A stretch of DNA of 54,995 bases from positions 1-54,995 of the forward strand of contig NZ_FOGT01000024.1 in NCBI RefSeq assembly GCF_900111295.1, given 5' to 3'. Of the stretch, positions 43,746 through 54,951 are shown one piece after another. The translations under genes and the position numbers were made by a program. Source of the stretch: Salipaludibacillus aurantiacus. Its GTDB lineage: Bacteria > Bacillota > Bacilli > Bacillales > Salisediminibacteriaceae. Each line of letters begins with the position of its first letter. Position 1 is the stretch's first letter. A model generated the notes under the pieces. It searched no databases. It had not been told where the DNA came from and worked only from the letters and a program-made list of their open reading frames with translations.

Positions 43746-44513
43746 ATGAATCTTGTTATTGATGCAGGGAATACGAAAACCGCTTTAGGGGTATATAACA
43801 ATGGAACGTTATTATTTCACTGGACAGTAGAAACGAACCCTGCGAAAACAGCAGATGAGTACGGCGTCCTGATCCATCAGCTGTTTCAGTTTAAAGGGCT
43901 TAAATTGGAAGAGATAGATGGTATTATTATTTCTTCTGTTGTCCCGCAAATGGACCAGTGCCTGAAGAAGGTATGCGCTTCTTATTTTCAGTCAGAGCCG
44001 ATGTTTATCGGGCCGGGAATTAAAACGGGGCTGAATATCCTGTATGACAACCCTAAAGAAGTAGGCTCCGACCGAATTGTCAATGCAGTAGCAGGCACAG
44101 CTTATTACGGGTCGCCTCTCATCATAGTGGACTTCGGCACTGCGACCACGTTCTGTTATATTAACGAAAAAAAACAATATGCTGGCGGAGTCATCGCACC
44201 AGGCATGTCTATTTCCATGGACGCCTTATCCTCCCACGCTTCTAAATTGCCTAAAGTGGAAACAATTAAAGCTAAGAGTGTCATTGGCAAAAATACGGTC
44301 CACGCGATGCAGTCGGGTTTTCTTTACGGCATGGCGGCACAAGTGGAAGGCATGGTCACCAGGATAAAAAAAGAAGCTAAGACCCATCCTGCCGTAGTAG
44401 CTACGGGGAGTATGGCAGCTATGATAAAGAAGGAAACAGATGCTATAGATTTTGCAGACGAATGGCTGACTCTTAAAGGGCTTCAGCTGATTTACGAGAA
44501 AAATACAAATTAA
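43746..44513 (+). CDS. coaX: Type III pantothenate kinase CoaX
   Basis: Makes 4'-phosphopantothenate, the first step of coenzyme A synthesis, in an ATP- and monovalent-cation-dependent manner. The 255-residue ASKHA-fold enzyme has DAGNTKTALG near residue 6, GSDRIVNAVAG near 102 and IVDFGTATTF near 126, plus GVIAPGM. The ATG follows CACGGAGG. hslO lies 31 bp downstream. Confidence 0.96.
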   Translation: MNLVIDAGNTKTALGVYNNGTLLFHWTVETNPAKTADEYGVLIHQLFQFKGLKLEEIDGIIISSVVPQMDQCLKKVCASYFQSEPMFIGPGIKTGLNILYDNPKEVGSDRIVNAVAGTAYYGSPLIIVDFGTATTFCYINEKKQYAGGVIAPGMSISMDALSSHASKLPKVETIKAKSVIGKNTVHAMQSGFLYGMAAQVEGMVTRIKKEAKTHPAVVATGSMAAMIKKETDAIDFADEWLTLKGLQLIYEKNTN

Positions 44514-44544
44514 CATTTTTACAGATAAAAGGAGTACAGATATT

Positions 44545-45432
44545 ATGAAAGATTATTTAGTTAAAGCACTAGCTTATGACGGAACAGTAAGAGTGTATGC
44601 CATCCAGTCTACAGAAATGGTCAAAGAGGCTGCGAGGCGGCAAGGAACGTGGCGCACAGTGACAGCGGCACTTGGAAGGTCTCTTACTGCAGGAACGATG
44701 ATGGGTTCTATGCTTAAAGGAGACGAGAAGCTTACAATTAAAATTGAAGGGAACGGCCCCGCCTGCCCTATAATTATTGATGCGCATGCGGACGGCACGG
44801 CCCGCGGATATGTCACCCATCCTCACCTCGACCCTGAACGGAGAGAAAATGGAAAACTGAATGTCGCTGCGGTTGTAGGCAGGGAAGGAACACTCTCTGT
44901 GGTTAAAGACTTAGGTATGAAAGATTATTTTACCGGAAGTGTCCCAATTGTTTCAGGAGAATTAGGAGAAGACTTCACGTATTATTTCGCTTCCTCTGAA
45001 CAAACGCCGTCGTCAGTAGGTCTGGGTGTCGTCATTGGCCAGGAAGAAGAAGTAGAAGCAGCAGGTGGATTTATTGTTCAAATGATGCCGGGAGCAAAAG
45101 ACGAAACAATTGATGAGATCGAACAGCGGCTAAATAGCCTGCCTCCTGTCTCTTCAATGATTCAGGAAGGTAAAAAGCCTGAAGAGATTATAGAGGCGCT
45201 TACCGGGGAAGGGAATTATACAACGCTTGATAACATGGCTGTATCCTTTCAGTGCCAATGCTCAAAAGAAAGAATTGGCAACGCTATTATCGGCCTGGGT
45301 GAAGAGGATATTACAGCTATGATCGAAGAAGATGAAGGCGCCGAAACAACATGCCACTTCTGTAATGAAAGGTACCTTTTCTCCAAGAAAGAGCTTCAGG
45401 ACTTATTGGAAGAAAAACGGGCGGAGGAGTAA
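44545..45432 (+). CDS. hslO: Redox-regulated chaperone Hsp33
   Basis: A holding chaperone switched on by oxidation. The 295-residue protein has the N-terminal substrate-binding domain and the C-terminal zinc-centre cysteines CQC (about 236-238, in FQCQCSKER) and CxxC (TTCHFCNERY, about 269-272). Zinc is lost and disulfides form on oxidative stress. The ATG follows AAAGGAG. The prsA-like gene yacD that follows in B. subtilis is absent. Confidence 0.96.
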   Translation: MKDYLVKALAYDGTVRVYAIQSTEMVKEAARRQGTWRTVTAALGRSLTAGTMMGSMLKGDEKLTIKIEGNGPACPIIIDAHADGTARGYVTHPHLDPERRENGKLNVAAVVGREGTLSVVKDLGMKDYFTGSVPIVSGELGEDFTYYFASSEQTPSSVGLGVVIGQEEEVEAAGGFIVQMMPGAKDETIDEIEQRLNSLPPVSSMIQEGKKPEEIIEALTGEGNYTTLDNMAVSFQCQCSKERIGNAIIGLGEEDITAMIEEDEGAETTCHFCNERYLFSKKELQDLLEEKRAEE

Positions 45433-45443
45433 CCATATATTTC

Positions 45444-45472
45444 TTGACCTCCGGAAGAAACTTTGGTACGAT
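45444..45472 (+). promoter_or_regulatory. cysK promoter
   Basis: TTGACC (45444-45449), 17 bp, TACGAT (45467-45472). Confidence 0.6.
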
Positions 45473-45481
45473 TTATCTAAA

Positions 45482-45509
45482 TTAAACCAATCGATTTACT
45501 TGGTATTAA
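45482..45509. promoter_or_regulatory. Inverted repeat downstream of the cysK promoter, operator candidate
   Basis: TTAAACCAA and TTGGTATTAA flank 9 bp. The ACCAA-N9-TTGGT dyad lies at about +7 to +30 of the predicted transcript. A CymR-like repressor site is possible but unproven. Confidence 0.4.
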
Positions 45510-45525
45510 AAGAGGAGGAACAAAG

Positions 45526-46458
45526 ATGGCGAAAGTTGTGAATTCCATTACTGAGTTAATAGGAGAAACCCCTTTAGTAAAACTGCAAAGGCTTGTAACA
45601 GATGAGCATGCAGATGTTTATCTGAAACTAGAATTTATGAATCCGGGGAGCAGCGTAAAAGATCGTATCGCTTTGTCTATGATTGAAGATGCCGAAGAGA
45701 AGGGCACCTTAAAAGAAGGAGATACAATTGTAGAACCGACGAGCGGAAATACAGGAATCGGTTTAGCGATGGTCGCTGCTGCTAAAGGGTATCGTACTAT
45801 TCTGGTTATGCCTGAGACAATGAGTCTGGAAAGGCGGAACCTGCTTCGCGCCTATGGGGCGGAACTTGTACTTACACCCGGCCCTGATGGAATGGGAGGC
45901 GCCATTCAAAAAGCGAGAGAATTACAAAAAGAGAATGGCTATTTTATGCCTCAGCAATTCGAGAATGAAGCCAATCCAAAAATCCACCGTGAAACAACAG
46001 GGAAAGAATTGCTCGAGCAGGTCGGGGACCAGCTTGATGCATTTGTTTCAGGTATTGGTACAGGCGGGACGATTACAGGTGCAGGAGAAGTGCTGAAATC
46101 CAAATTTCCTGACGTAAAGCTGATCGCGCTTGAGCCATCCGATTCTCCTGTTTTATCCGGAGGAAACAAAGGGCCTCATAAAATACAAGGTATTGGAGCC
46201 GGATTTGTTCCTGATATTTTAAATACAGATATTTATGATGAAGTCATGACAGTGTCAACCGAGCAGTCTTTTGAATATGCCCGCCGTGCCGCACGTGAGG
46301 AAGGTATTTTAGGAGGCATTTCTTCAGGGGCAGCTATTTATGCTGCTCTGGACGTAGCAAAGCGCCTTGGAAAAGGAAAGAAAGTAGTTGCTGTCATTCC
46401 AAGTAACGGTGAGCGTTACTTAAGTACGCCGCTGTACCAGTTCGAAGAAGAACAATAA
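45526..46458 (+). CDS. cysK: Cysteine synthase (O-acetylserine thiol-lyase)
   Basis: Makes cysteine from O-acetylserine and sulfide with PLP. The 310-residue fold-type II enzyme has the PLP lysine K45 in GSSVKDRIA, the substrate loop [12 protein letters not shown] near 72, the phosphate loop [10 protein letters not shown] near 177 and the SSGAA segment near 266. In B. subtilis CysK also acts as a co-repressor partner of CymR. The ATG follows AGAGGAGGAAC. Confidence 0.97.
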   Translation: MAKVVNSITELIGETPLVKLQRLVTDEHADVYLKLEFMNPGSSVKDRIALSMIEDAEEKGTLKEGDTIVEPTSGNTGIGLAMVAAAKGYRTILVMPETMSLERRNLLRAYGAELVLTPGPDGMGGAIQKARELQKENGYFMPQQFENEANPKIHRETTGKELLEQVGDQLDAFVSGIGTGGTITGAGEVLKSKFPDVKLIALEPSDSPVLSGGNKGPHKIQGIGAGFVPDILNTDIYDEVMTVSTEQSFEYARRAAREEGILGGISSGAAIYAALDVAKRLGKGKKVVAVIPSNGERYLSTPLYQFEEEQ

Positions 46459-46476
46459 AAACTGTTATTTACTGCA

Positions 46477-46508
46477 GGCTCTGCACAACTGTGCGGGGCC
46501 TTTCTTTT
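46477..46508 (+). terminator. Terminator after cysK
   Basis: GGCTCTGCAC (46477-46486) pairs with GTGCGGGGCC (46491-46500), loop AACT, then TTTCTTTT. Confidence 0.85.
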
Positions 46509-46553
46509 ATTGAATAAGGACACAGTTCCGCCTGGTATGCGAAAACTGAAAGA

Positions 46554-46582
46554 TTGCGCCCCTTTCCATTGCACCGTATAAT
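46554..46582 (+). promoter_or_regulatory. Promoter of the pab-fol operon
   Basis: TTGCGC (46554-46559), 17 bp, TATAAT (46577-46582), about 48 bp before pabB. Confidence 0.65.
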
Positions 46583-46630
46583 GGTTGAAAGACATTTTAT
46601 AGGGTCAACTAGCGTGAGGTGGATTAATTA

Positions 46631-48076
46631 ATGACTCGGGAAAAATACAAGGCCGTCGGCGAAGTAAGCCCATTAAAGGATATTACCCCCGACTGGTTTC
46701 AAACTTACAGTTATTTATCTGAAAATAAAGATTATCATATATTGCTTGAAAGCGGCCGGGGCGGCCGTTATTCGATCATAGGTTTAGATCCGTGGGCTGT
46801 GCTGCGCGGGAAAGATCATTTACTTACAGTTCAGACAGCAGATGGTGAGGAACAATTGAAAGGACCGCTGCTCTCATCATTGAGAAAGTGGCTTGAACCC
46901 TTTCACGTTAAATCTGATCCGTCTCTTCCCGAATTTCAAGGCGGCCTGATCGGGCAATTCAGTTACGATTTGATCCGTGAAATTGAAAGTCTCCCTGACC
47001 AGGCGGCCGACGACTTGCAAACGGATGATGTCTGCTTGCTGGCTTTCCATGAAGTCACGGTTATAGATCATAAAAAAGATGAGATTTGGTTTATAACTAT
47101 TGTACCCAAGGAAGAAACTGATGCTGTACAAAGGCCAGTCTTACTGAAAGAGAAGTGGATGAATGCCGGAAAAAATGCCGGGCACCATTATATTCCGGTA
47201 AAAAAAACAGAAAAGCAGCCTGACAGGGAAGTTCTGGAACGTTCGTTCCCTGAGGAGGAATTTAAAAAGGCAGTAGAGAAAACAAAATATTATATACGGG
47301 AAGGCGATGTGTTTCAGGTTAACCTTTCTGTCAGGGAAACACGGCCGCTTTACACAGAACCGCTTCATATTTACAGCTGCCTGAGGCGGGTTAATCCATC
47401 TCCGTACATGGGATATATGGCCACACCGGGATTGCAGTACGTCAGTGCTTCCCCTGAACTTTTAGTTAAAGTGAAAGGTGAGGAAATATCCACACGGCCT
47501 ATAGCAGGAACCCGTTCAAGAGGGAAAGACGACGAGGAAGACCAGGCGCTCGCTGATACGCTGCTTAATAACGAAAAAGAGCGTGCAGAGCACATCATGC
47601 TTGTGGATTTGGAGCGGAATGACCTCGGGCGTGTAAGCGAATATGGTTCGGTGGAAGTGGACGAGCTCATGGTGATTGAAAAATACTCCCACGTCATGCA
47701 TATCGTTTCCAACGTTAAAGGAAAAAAAGCGAATAATTATGATGCACTTGATGTGATATCGGCGACTTTTCCGGGAGGTACAATTACAGGGGCGCCTAAA
47801 ATCAGGACGATGGAAATCATTGAAGAATTGGAGCCGGTAAGACGCGGGGCCTACACAGGGTCATTCGGCTGGATCGGTTTTCAGGGCGATATGGAATTAA
47901 ACATCACGATAAGGACAATGGTGATCAAAGACGGCAAGGCGCATGTCCAGGCCGGGGCAGGCATAGTGATTGATTCGGATCCAAAGGCGGAATATAAAGA
48001 ATCTTTGAAGAAAGCGAAAGCCTTATGGAAAGCAAAAGAGATGAGTGAAGAAGAGCTGAGGAGGAAAATATTATGA
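46631..48076 (+). CDS. pabB: Aminodeoxychorismate synthase component I
   Basis: Adds ammonia to chorismate to form 4-amino-4-deoxychorismate for folate. The 481-residue protein has the N-terminal anthranilate-synthase-I-like region with SRYSII-type [13 protein letters not shown] near residue 45, and the C-terminal chorismate-binding domain (about 215-470) with [36 protein letters not shown] and [11 protein letters not shown]. It is the first gene of a long operon in which neighbours overlap. Its stop shares ATGA with pabA, giving fixed stoichiometry. Confidence 0.95.
   Translation: MTREKYKAVGEVSPLKDITPDWFQTYSYLSENKDYHILLESGRGGRYSIIGLDPWAVLRGKDHLLTVQTADGEEQLKGPLLSSLRKWLEPFHVKSDPSLPEFQGGLIGQFSYDLIREIESLPDQAADDLQTDDVCLLAFHEVTVIDHKKDEIWFITIVPKEETDAVQRPVLLKEKWMNAGKNAGHHYIPVKKTEKQPDREVLERSFPEEEFKKAVEKTKYYIREGDVFQVNLSVRETRPLYTEPLHIYSCLRRVNPSPYMGYMATPGLQYVSASPELLVKVKGEEISTRPIAGTRSRGKDDEEDQALADTLLNNEKERAEHIMLVDLERNDLGRVSEYGSVEVDELMVIEKYSHVMHIVSNVKGKKANNYDALDVISATFPGGTITGAPKIRTMEIIEELEPVRRGAYTGSFGWIGFQGDMELNITIRTMVIKDGKAHVQAGAGIVIDSDPKAEYKESLKKAKALWKAKEMSEEELRRKIL
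48038..48063 (+). promoter_or_regulatory. TRAP-like GAG repeats over the pabA ribosome site
   Basis: GAG at 48038, 48043, 48053, 48058 and 48061, with AAG at 48048: triplets every 5 nt. TRAP binds (G/U)AG repeats at such spacing at trpG (pabA) in B. subtilis. Only about five or six repeats are seen. Confidence 0.35.
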
Positions 48077-48669
48077 TTTTAATGATTGATAATTATGATT
48101 CATTTACGTATAACCTTGTACAGTATTTAGGTGAGATGGGAGAAGAGCTCATCGTCAAGAGGAACGACCAGATCACTGTTGCAGATATCGAAGAGTTGTC
48201 ACCTGATTATTTAATGATATCGCCTGGGCCGTGTACGCCTAATGAAGCGGGTATCAGTATGGAGGCAATCAGGCAGTTTGCCGGAAAAATTCCTGTTTTT
48301 GGCGTCTGTTTAGGCCACCAGTCGATGGCTCAAGTGTTTGGTGGAGATGTGATCAGGGCAGAACGTCTGATGCACGGAAAAACGTCTGAAGTTAAACATG
48401 ACGGTAAAACCGTCTTTGAAGGTCTTTCAAATCCATTTACGGCCACACGTTACCATTCGTTAATTGTAAAAAGGGAAACACTCCCTGAGTGCTTTGAAAT
48501 TTCTGCTGAAACGGAAGAAGGAGAAATTATGGGCATCCGCCATAAGACATATCCTCTTGAAGGTGTACAGTTTCACCCGGAATCAATTATGACAGGAACC
48601 GGAAAACAGCTTTTAAGAAACTTTCTTGACCGGTATAAGGAGTTTGACAAAACATGTACCTCTACGTAA
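48073..48669 (+). CDS. pabA: Glutamine amidotransferase subunit (PabA/TrpG)
   Basis: Releases ammonia from glutamine for PabB and, in B. subtilis, also for anthranilate synthase TrpE. The 198-residue class I amidotransferase has [12 protein letters not shown] near residue 49, the nucleophile C79 in GVCLGHQ, and the His-Glu pair in VQFHPESI near 166-171. The ribosome site GAGGAGG lies in the pabB end, where GAG repeats may bind TRAP. Its 3' end overlaps pabC by 16 bp. Confidence 0.95.
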   Translation: MILMIDNYDSFTYNLVQYLGEMGEELIVKRNDQITVADIEELSPDYLMISPGPCTPNEAGISMEAIRQFAGKIPVFGVCLGHQSMAQVFGGDVIRAERLMHGKTSEVKHDGKTVFEGLSNPFTATRYHSLIVKRETLPECFEISAETEEGEIMGIRHKTYPLEGVQFHPESIMTGTGKQLLRNFLDRYKEFDKTCTST

Positions 48670-49514
48670 ATGGTTCTTTTATGAAAGAGGAAGACGTACG
48701 TCTCTCGCCGTTTGACCATGGATTCTTATATGGATTGGGGTTATTTGAAACTTTCCGTACGTATGAAGGTCATCCATTTTTACTGGATGACCATTTTCAG
48801 CGTCTCCATGAAAGCGCTGAAGAGATGAATATAAAGCTTCCCCCTTACAGCCGTTTACGTACCAGCGTAATTATTAAAGAACTTCTCCGGCTGAACGGGT
48901 TAAATGACGGATATTTCAGGTGGAATATTTCTGCGGGCGAAAGGGGTATAGGATTAACAACAGAGACATATGAGGAACCGGTCACTATCGTCTTCGTAAA
49001 ACCACTGCCGCAGTCTATGCCTGATCAAAAGAAAGCTTCCACTCTCACACTCAGACGAAATAATCCGGAAGGAGCATACCGTTTGAAGTCCCACCATTAT
49101 TTAAATAATATATTAGGTAAAAGAGAACTGGGGAATGCTCCAGGAGAAGAAGGTATTTTTCTAACGGAAGACGGCTTTCTTTCTGAAGGGATCGTGTCTA
49201 ATCTTTTCTGGGTAAAAAACGGGGGAATGTATACACCCGATTTAACTTGCGGCTGTTTAAACGGTATTACAAGGCAGTTTGTACGTGCTTCGGCAGTGAA
49301 GGAACAGATTCCAGTGAACGAAGGGCGGTTCCCTCTGGAGGAGGCTCTTCAGGCTGATGAAGTCTTCGTAACCAACGCAATTCAGGAGGCAGTTGCAGTA
49401 AATGAGTGGGACGGGCAGTTATTCCCCGGCCGCGATGGCGCCCTTTATAAGCAGATTAAAGAGAAATTCAATAAGTATACGCCTGGCCTGTGGACCCGTA
49501 ACGAGCTTAACTAA
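48654..49514 (+). CDS. pabC: Aminodeoxychorismate lyase PabC
   Basis: Splits aminodeoxychorismate to p-aminobenzoate and pyruvate with PLP. The 286-residue fold-type IV protein (branched-chain aminotransferase class) shows [16 protein letters not shown] near residue 18, the lysine in [10 protein letters not shown] near 145, and [15 protein letters not shown] plus GITRQ. ATG 48654 lies in the pabA end. folP follows 22 bp later. Confidence 0.94.
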   Translation: MYLYVNGSFMKEEDVRLSPFDHGFLYGLGLFETFRTYEGHPFLLDDHFQRLHESAEEMNIKLPPYSRLRTSVIIKELLRLNGLNDGYFRWNISAGERGIGLTTETYEEPVTIVFVKPLPQSMPDQKKASTLTLRRNNPEGAYRLKSHHYLNNILGKRELGNAPGEEGIFLTEDGFLSEGIVSNLFWVKNGGMYTPDLTCGCLNGITRQFVRASAVKEQIPVNEGRFPLEEALQADEVFVTNAIQEAVAVNEWDGQLFPGRDGALYKQIKEKFNKYTPGLWTRNELN

Positions 49515-49536
49515 GAGAGGAATAAGGTGATCGCAG

Positions 49537-50388
49537 ATGAAGAAGGACAAGGTAGTACGATGGGACGGCTATGAACTTGATTTTTCCAAAAAAACGTATG
49601 TGATGGGTATTCTTAACCTGACTCCTGATTCGTTCTCAGATGGGGGCAAGTTTAATCAGGAACAGGAGGCATCCTCAAGGGCTCAAAATATGGTTCTGCA
49701 AGGCGCTCATATTATTGACCTTGGAGGAGAATCGACGAGGCCGGGTGCCACAGCTGTAGAGGAAGAGGAAGAACTCCGGAGAGTGCTTTCTCCCCTTAAG
49801 GCAGTTAGAGAAGCGGTAAACGTTCCGATATCCATTGATACGTATAAAGCGAAAGTTGCTGATGAGGCAATTAAGTCCGGAGCAAATATTATAAATGACG
49901 TGTGGGGCTGTAAAGCCGACCCCCGGATGGCTGAAGTAGCCGCCCGCCACCGTGTGCCAATTATCCTTATGCATAACCGGAAAGAAGCGGTTTATGATAA
50001 CTTGATGGATGATATAAAAGCTGATTTGCTGGAAAGTATTCGTATCTGCAGGGAGGCAGGTGTAAAAGAAGACAAAATCATTCTTGATCCCGGGATAGGA
50101 TTTGCAAAATCTTACGAAGAAAATGTTCTGGTCATGAGAAACCTGGAGAAGGTAACTTCTCTCGGTTATCCGGTTCTGTTAGGAACCTCACGAAAATCCC
50201 TGATTTCTAAAACGCTTGACCTTCCTGTAGAAGAACGGGTGGAAGGCACCGGAGCGACTGTATGCCTTGGAATTGATAAAGGCTGCGATATCGTAAGAGT
50301 CCATGATGTCCTTGAGATCAGCAGGATGACAAAAATGATGGACGTCATGATTGGTAAAGGGGATTCTCCTTTACCTCAAACAATCTAA
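49537..50388 (+). CDS. folP: Dihydropteroate synthase
   Basis: Joins p-aminobenzoate to dihydropterin pyrophosphate; the target of sulfonamides. The 283-residue TIM barrel has MGILNLTPDSFSDGG near residue 23, GGESTRPGA near 62, ISIDTYKAKVADEAI, IINDVWG, LDPGIGFAK and the C-terminal VRVHDV. The ATG follows GAGAGGAATAAGGTGATCG. It is B. subtilis sul. folB starts 19 bp after its stop. Confidence 0.96.
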   Translation: MKKDKVVRWDGYELDFSKKTYVMGILNLTPDSFSDGGKFNQEQEASSRAQNMVLQGAHIIDLGGESTRPGATAVEEEEELRRVLSPLKAVREAVNVPISIDTYKAKVADEAIKSGANIINDVWGCKADPRMAEVAARHRVPIILMHNRKEAVYDNLMDDIKADLLESIRICREAGVKEDKIILDPGIGFAKSYEENVLVMRNLEKVTSLGYPVLLGTSRKSLISKTLDLPVEERVEGTGATVCLGIDKGCDIVRVHDVLEISRMTKMMDVMIGKGDSPLPQTI

Positions 50389-50407
50389 GAAGAGGGAGAT
50401 GGGGCTG

Positions 50408-50776
50408 ATGGACAAAATATTTGTTCAAGGAATGGAATTTTACGGGTATCATGGAGCTTTTCCGGAAGAAAATAAATTAGGACAGCGTTTTTTCGCTGAT
50501 GTCACCCTTGAAATGGACACAAGAGAGGCAGGCGAGAACGATGATCTGAATAAGACAGTTAATTATGCTGAAGTTTATGAAGCGGCCAAGGAAGTTCTTG
50601 AAGGAGAGCCTGTGAAATTAGTAGAGACACTGACAGCCCGGCTGGCGAATATCCTGCTGGAAAGATTTCAAATAATCGATGCCTGCGTCGTTAAAGTGAC
50701 TAAGCCTGATCCTCCTATACCCGGCCATTATGATTCGGTGGCAGTCGAAATCCGAAGGGAGCAGAAAGGCGGATGA
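50408..50776 (+). CDS. folB: Dihydroneopterin aldolase
   Basis: Turns dihydroneopterin into 6-hydroxymethyl-dihydropterin and glycolaldehyde. The 122-residue protein begins MDKIFVQGMEFYGYHGAFPEE, with the typical FYGYHGxxxEE motif, then DLNKTVNYAEVYE near 50 and VKVTKPDPPIPGHYDSVAVEI. ATG 50408 follows AGAGGGAG (50391-50398) by 9 nt; ATG 50399 is too close to it. Its stop overlaps the ATG of folK. Confidence 0.94.
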   Translation: MDKIFVQGMEFYGYHGAFPEENKLGQRFFADVTLEMDTREAGENDDLNKTVNYAEVYEAAKEVLEGEPVKLVETLTARLANILLERFQIIDACVVKVTKPDPPIPGHYDSVAVEIRREQKGG

Positions 50777-51312
50777 GTACAGGGGATAAACACAATACCG
50801 TCTATATTGCACTCGGCTCTAATCAGGGAGAGAGGGATAATTATTTAGCTGAGGCTGTCCAGCAATTATCAGAGAATCCGGAAGTTGAAATGCTTAAAGT
50901 ATCTTCCATTTATGAAACCGCCCCTGTAGGTGTTAAGGACCAGCCTTCTTTTTTAAATATGGCAGTAAAAATAGCTACTTCTATGCCGCCTTTACAATTA
51001 TTGGATTTAACTCAGGAAATTGAGCAGGCAGGCGGACGGAAGCGTAAAGAAAAATGGGGACCACGGACGATTGACCTTGACATTTTACTGTATAACAATG
51101 AAAATATAGAGTTGGAAACATTACAAATTCCACATCCCCGTATGTTTGAGCGGGGGTTTGTTTTAATACCTTTACAAGAAATTGAGCCTTACCTGCGTTT
51201 TGGAAATGGACGGACGATTGATGATTATACTGGTCAATTAACCGGAAAAGAGGGTGTGCGTAAATGGAAGAGCTCATATGGGGGAGAAGGATTCGGGCGT
51301 TCCGAAAGCTGA
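50773..51312 (+). CDS. folK: HPPK: 2-amino-4-hydroxy-6-hydroxymethyldihydropteridine pyrophosphokinase
   Basis: Transfers pyrophosphate from ATP to hydroxymethyl-dihydropterin just before the FolP step. The 179-residue protein shows ALGSNQGERDNYL near residue 13, SSIYETAPVG near 47, and GPRTIDLDILLY near 96 with the metal-binding DxD, then IPHPRMFERGFVLIPL. Coupled to folB by ATGA; yazB starts inside its end. Confidence 0.96.
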   Translation: MSTGDKHNTVYIALGSNQGERDNYLAEAVQQLSENPEVEMLKVSSIYETAPVGVKDQPSFLNMAVKIATSMPPLQLLDLTQEIEQAGGRKRKEKWGPRTIDLDILLYNNENIELETLQIPHPRMFERGFVLIPLQEIEPYLRFGNGRTIDDYTGQLTGKEGVRKWKSSYGGEGFGRSES

Positions 51313-51470
51313 AGGGATATACACAGGAAGAGTTTGCGAAAATGCTGGGTGTTTCTGTGTCGGTCCTGGGGGAAGTGGAGCGGGGAACCCGCGAACCTGG
51401 AGATGATCTCGTAAAACGTGTGACACAGGCTTTAAATGTCACGTACGACGAGCTGACATCCATTAATTGA
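51264..51470 (+). CDS. yazB: Small XRE-type helix-turn-helix protein YazB
   Basis: A 68-residue single-domain Cro/CI-type protein. The five-helix HTH spans residues 5-62: RRIRAFRKLKGYTQEEFAKMLG, VSVSVLGEVERGTREP, and VKRVTQALNV. The family position between folK and dusB is the same as in B. subtilis; target and function are unknown. It overlaps the folK end by 49 bp in another frame and uses ATG 51264. Confidence 0.92.
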   Translation: MEELIWGRRIRAFRKLKGYTQEEFAKMLGVSVSVLGEVERGTREPGDDLVKRVTQALNVTYDELTSIN

Positions 51471-51487
51471 ATTAAGAGGTGAAGATG

Positions 51488-52492
51488 ATGTTAAAAATCG
51501 GTGATATCACCATGAAAAACCCGGTCGTTCTTGCACCGATGGCAGGAGTCTGTAACCCGGCGTTCCGGCTGATCGCTAAAGAATTTGGAACAGGTCTCGT
51601 CTGTGCGGAAATGGTGAGCGACAAAGCCATCCTCCATAAAAATGAGAGATCCCTGCAAATGCTTTACGTGGACGAGCGGGAAAAACCGTTAAGTCTGCAA
51701 ATTTTTGGAGGGACGAAAGACACACTCGTTGAAGCTGTTAAAGTCGTTGATAAACAGACGAATGCCGATATTATTGATATAAATATGGGCTGTCCGGTTC
51801 CAAAGATCACCTCGTGTGACGCAGGAGCTAAATGGCTTTTAAACCCGGACAAAATATATGAAATGGTTTCCGTGGCGGTAAAAGCTGCAGATAAACCGGT
51901 GACAGTGAAAATGCGTACAGGATGGGATGACGACCATGTGTATGCAGTTGAAAACGCCAAAGCGGTTGAGGCTGCAGGAGGAAAAGCAGTCGCTGTGCAT
52001 GGGCGCACCCGCTACCAGATGTATGAAGGAAAAGCCGACTGGGATATTATCCGGCAGGTAAAAGAAGCGGTAAATATTCCTGTTATTGGGAATGGTGATA
52101 TTGAAACACCGGAAGATGCCAAGCGAATGATGGATCAGGCAGGAGTCGACGGTGTGATGATCGGAAGAGCGGCACTGGGTAATCCTTGGATGCTCTACCG
52201 TACGGTTCATTTCCTTGAAACAGGAGAGAATATACCCGAGCCTGCACCACAGGAAAAAATGGAAGTCTGCATTCTTCATATGGACAGGCTGATAAAGCTG
52301 AAAGGTGAAGAGGTGGCTGTCAGGGAAATGCGCAAGCACGCCTCCTGGTATATTAAAGGACTGCGCGGCGCTGCACGCATGCGCGATGAAATTAATAAGC
52401 TTACCACACGGGATGAAATGGCGGAGGTTTTAACAAACTTATCGTCAGTCCTTGAGGAAAAGCCTTCCCGAAAAAGAGCTCTGCAGGCGTAA
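51488..52492 (+). CDS. dusB: tRNA-dihydrouridine synthase DusB (YacF)
   Basis: Reduces uridines to dihydrouridine in tRNA with FMN. The 334-residue protein begins [27 protein letters not shown], then has [19 protein letters not shown]-type [10 protein letters not shown] with the catalytic Cys, [12 protein letters not shown], and HGRTR near residue 175. I choose ATG 51488, 7 nt after AAGAGGTG; ATG 51485 and GTG 51479 are in frame. It is the last gene of the pab-fol operon. Confidence 0.96.
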   Translation: MLKIGDITMKNPVVLAPMAGVCNPAFRLIAKEFGTGLVCAEMVSDKAILHKNERSLQMLYVDEREKPLSLQIFGGTKDTLVEAVKVVDKQTNADIIDINMGCPVPKITSCDAGAKWLLNPDKIYEMVSVAVKAADKPVTVKMRTGWDDDHVYAVENAKAVEAAGGKAVAVHGRTRYQMYEGKADWDIIRQVKEAVNIPVIGNGDIETPEDAKRMMDQAGVDGVMIGRAALGNPWMLYRTVHFLETGENIPEPAPQEKMEVCILHMDRLIKLKGEEVAVREMRKHASWYIKGLRGAARMRDEINKLTTRDEMAEVLTNLSSVLEEKPSRKRALQA

Positions 52493-52496
52493 TAAG

Positions 52497-52525
52497 TTGA
52501 CAATAAGGGAGAACTCTCCTATAAT
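52497..52525 (+). promoter_or_regulatory. Full-consensus sigma A promoter after dusB
   Basis: TTGACA (52497-52502), 17 bp, TATAAT (52520-52525), starting 5 bp after the dusB stop. A terminator follows 18 bp past the -10. Confidence 0.85.
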
Positions 52526-52543
52526 ACCTCTGAGAATCAGACG

Positions 52544-52577
52544 AAACTGCCAGTAGCTTACTGGCAGTTTTCTTCTT
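52544..52577 (+). terminator. Strong terminator just after the promoter at 52497
   Basis: AAACTGCCAGTA (52544-52555) pairs perfectly with TACTGGCAGTTT (52559-52570), loop GCT, then TTCTTCTT. It can end the fol operon and any transcript from the promoter at 52497. Confidence 0.88.
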
Positions 52578-52660
52578 AGAGATTAAGCTTTTACTTTGTT
52601 GAGCAAGCTCATTAAAGGTATATTTACAGCAAGATCCGGAAGGAATACATACAGGATTGA

Positions 52661-54226
<1,566 letters not shown>

Positions 54227-54234
54227 CGTTAATT

Positions 54235-54269
54235 TCCTGTACCGGCTTTCACCGGTACAGGATTTTTTT
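54235..54269 (+). terminator. Terminator after lysS
   Basis: TCCTGTACCGG (54235-54245) pairs perfectly with CCGGTACAGGA (54252-54262), loop CTTTCA, then seven T. Confidence 0.93.
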
Positions 54270-54648
54270 GGGGATAAAAGGAACAAATTTTATTAGTGGG
54301 GGAAAAAGAGATCATGGTATCTGGCAGGCGGCAAAGATAACCTTTATTAATTATCTTCATTCCATTAAGTTCCTCTCTCATTTAATTTTCAGCTCTGTTA
54401 TTATAAATGGAGGTATTTTAGTTTTTTGCTGCGGTCGAGCCATGAATTTTTGGGAATTGGCCTGCAGGAGTGCCTCTGACTTTTCATCTAAGTTGATTCT
54501 GGTGGAAAAATAGCTTTGATTTCTGAATGAGTTCTTAAGATATGCAGAGCGCGGCCTGGTATATAGTGATAGAAGTGTCCGAGGAAAAGGGGAATATGGG
54601 ACAAAATCAAAAGTTTTTGAGAAAAAATAATTTTTTTTGTAAAAAGTA

Positions 54649-54678
54649 TTGCATTATCTTTTTATATCATGGTATATT
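54649..54678 (+). promoter_or_regulatory. rRNA operon promoter P1
   Basis: TTGCAT (54649-54654), 18 bp, TATATT (54673-54678), preceded by a very A/T-rich run (54600-54648) that could act as UP element. Between 54270 and 54600 I see no gene. Confidence 0.6.
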
Positions 54679-54744
54679 ATTATCCGTCGCTGCGAAACGG
54701 AAACAGCATTGAAAAACATTTTGAAAAGTTTTTTAAAAAAGTTG

Positions 54745-54773
54745 TTGACGGCTTCGGCGAAAGATGTTATATT
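54745..54773 (+). promoter_or_regulatory. rRNA operon promoter P2
   Basis: TTGACG (54745-54750), 17 bp, TATATT (54768-54773), about 95 bp after P1. Tandem promoters are usual for Bacillus rrn operons. The leader contains the TTTGACCTTTGAAAACT segment common before 16S genes. Confidence 0.8.
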
Positions 54774-54951
54774 AATTGAGTCGCAAAAAACGACAACACA
54801 TTAATCGGATGGCTGGCAGAGGCAACATTTAAAGTCGGCAGCTTCCGGATTTTTGACCTTTGAAAACTAAACAAAAAGCCAAGCGAAGAGGGATATTTAA
54901 ATATCCCGTCAATGAATTATTTTTATTTTGATGTCAGAGACATCGAACTCT

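Noticed and set aside
54268-54513. Open frame of 81 codons after lysS
   Set aside because: It begins with TTG inside the T run of the lysS terminator, has no ribosome site and shows no domain. It is chance.
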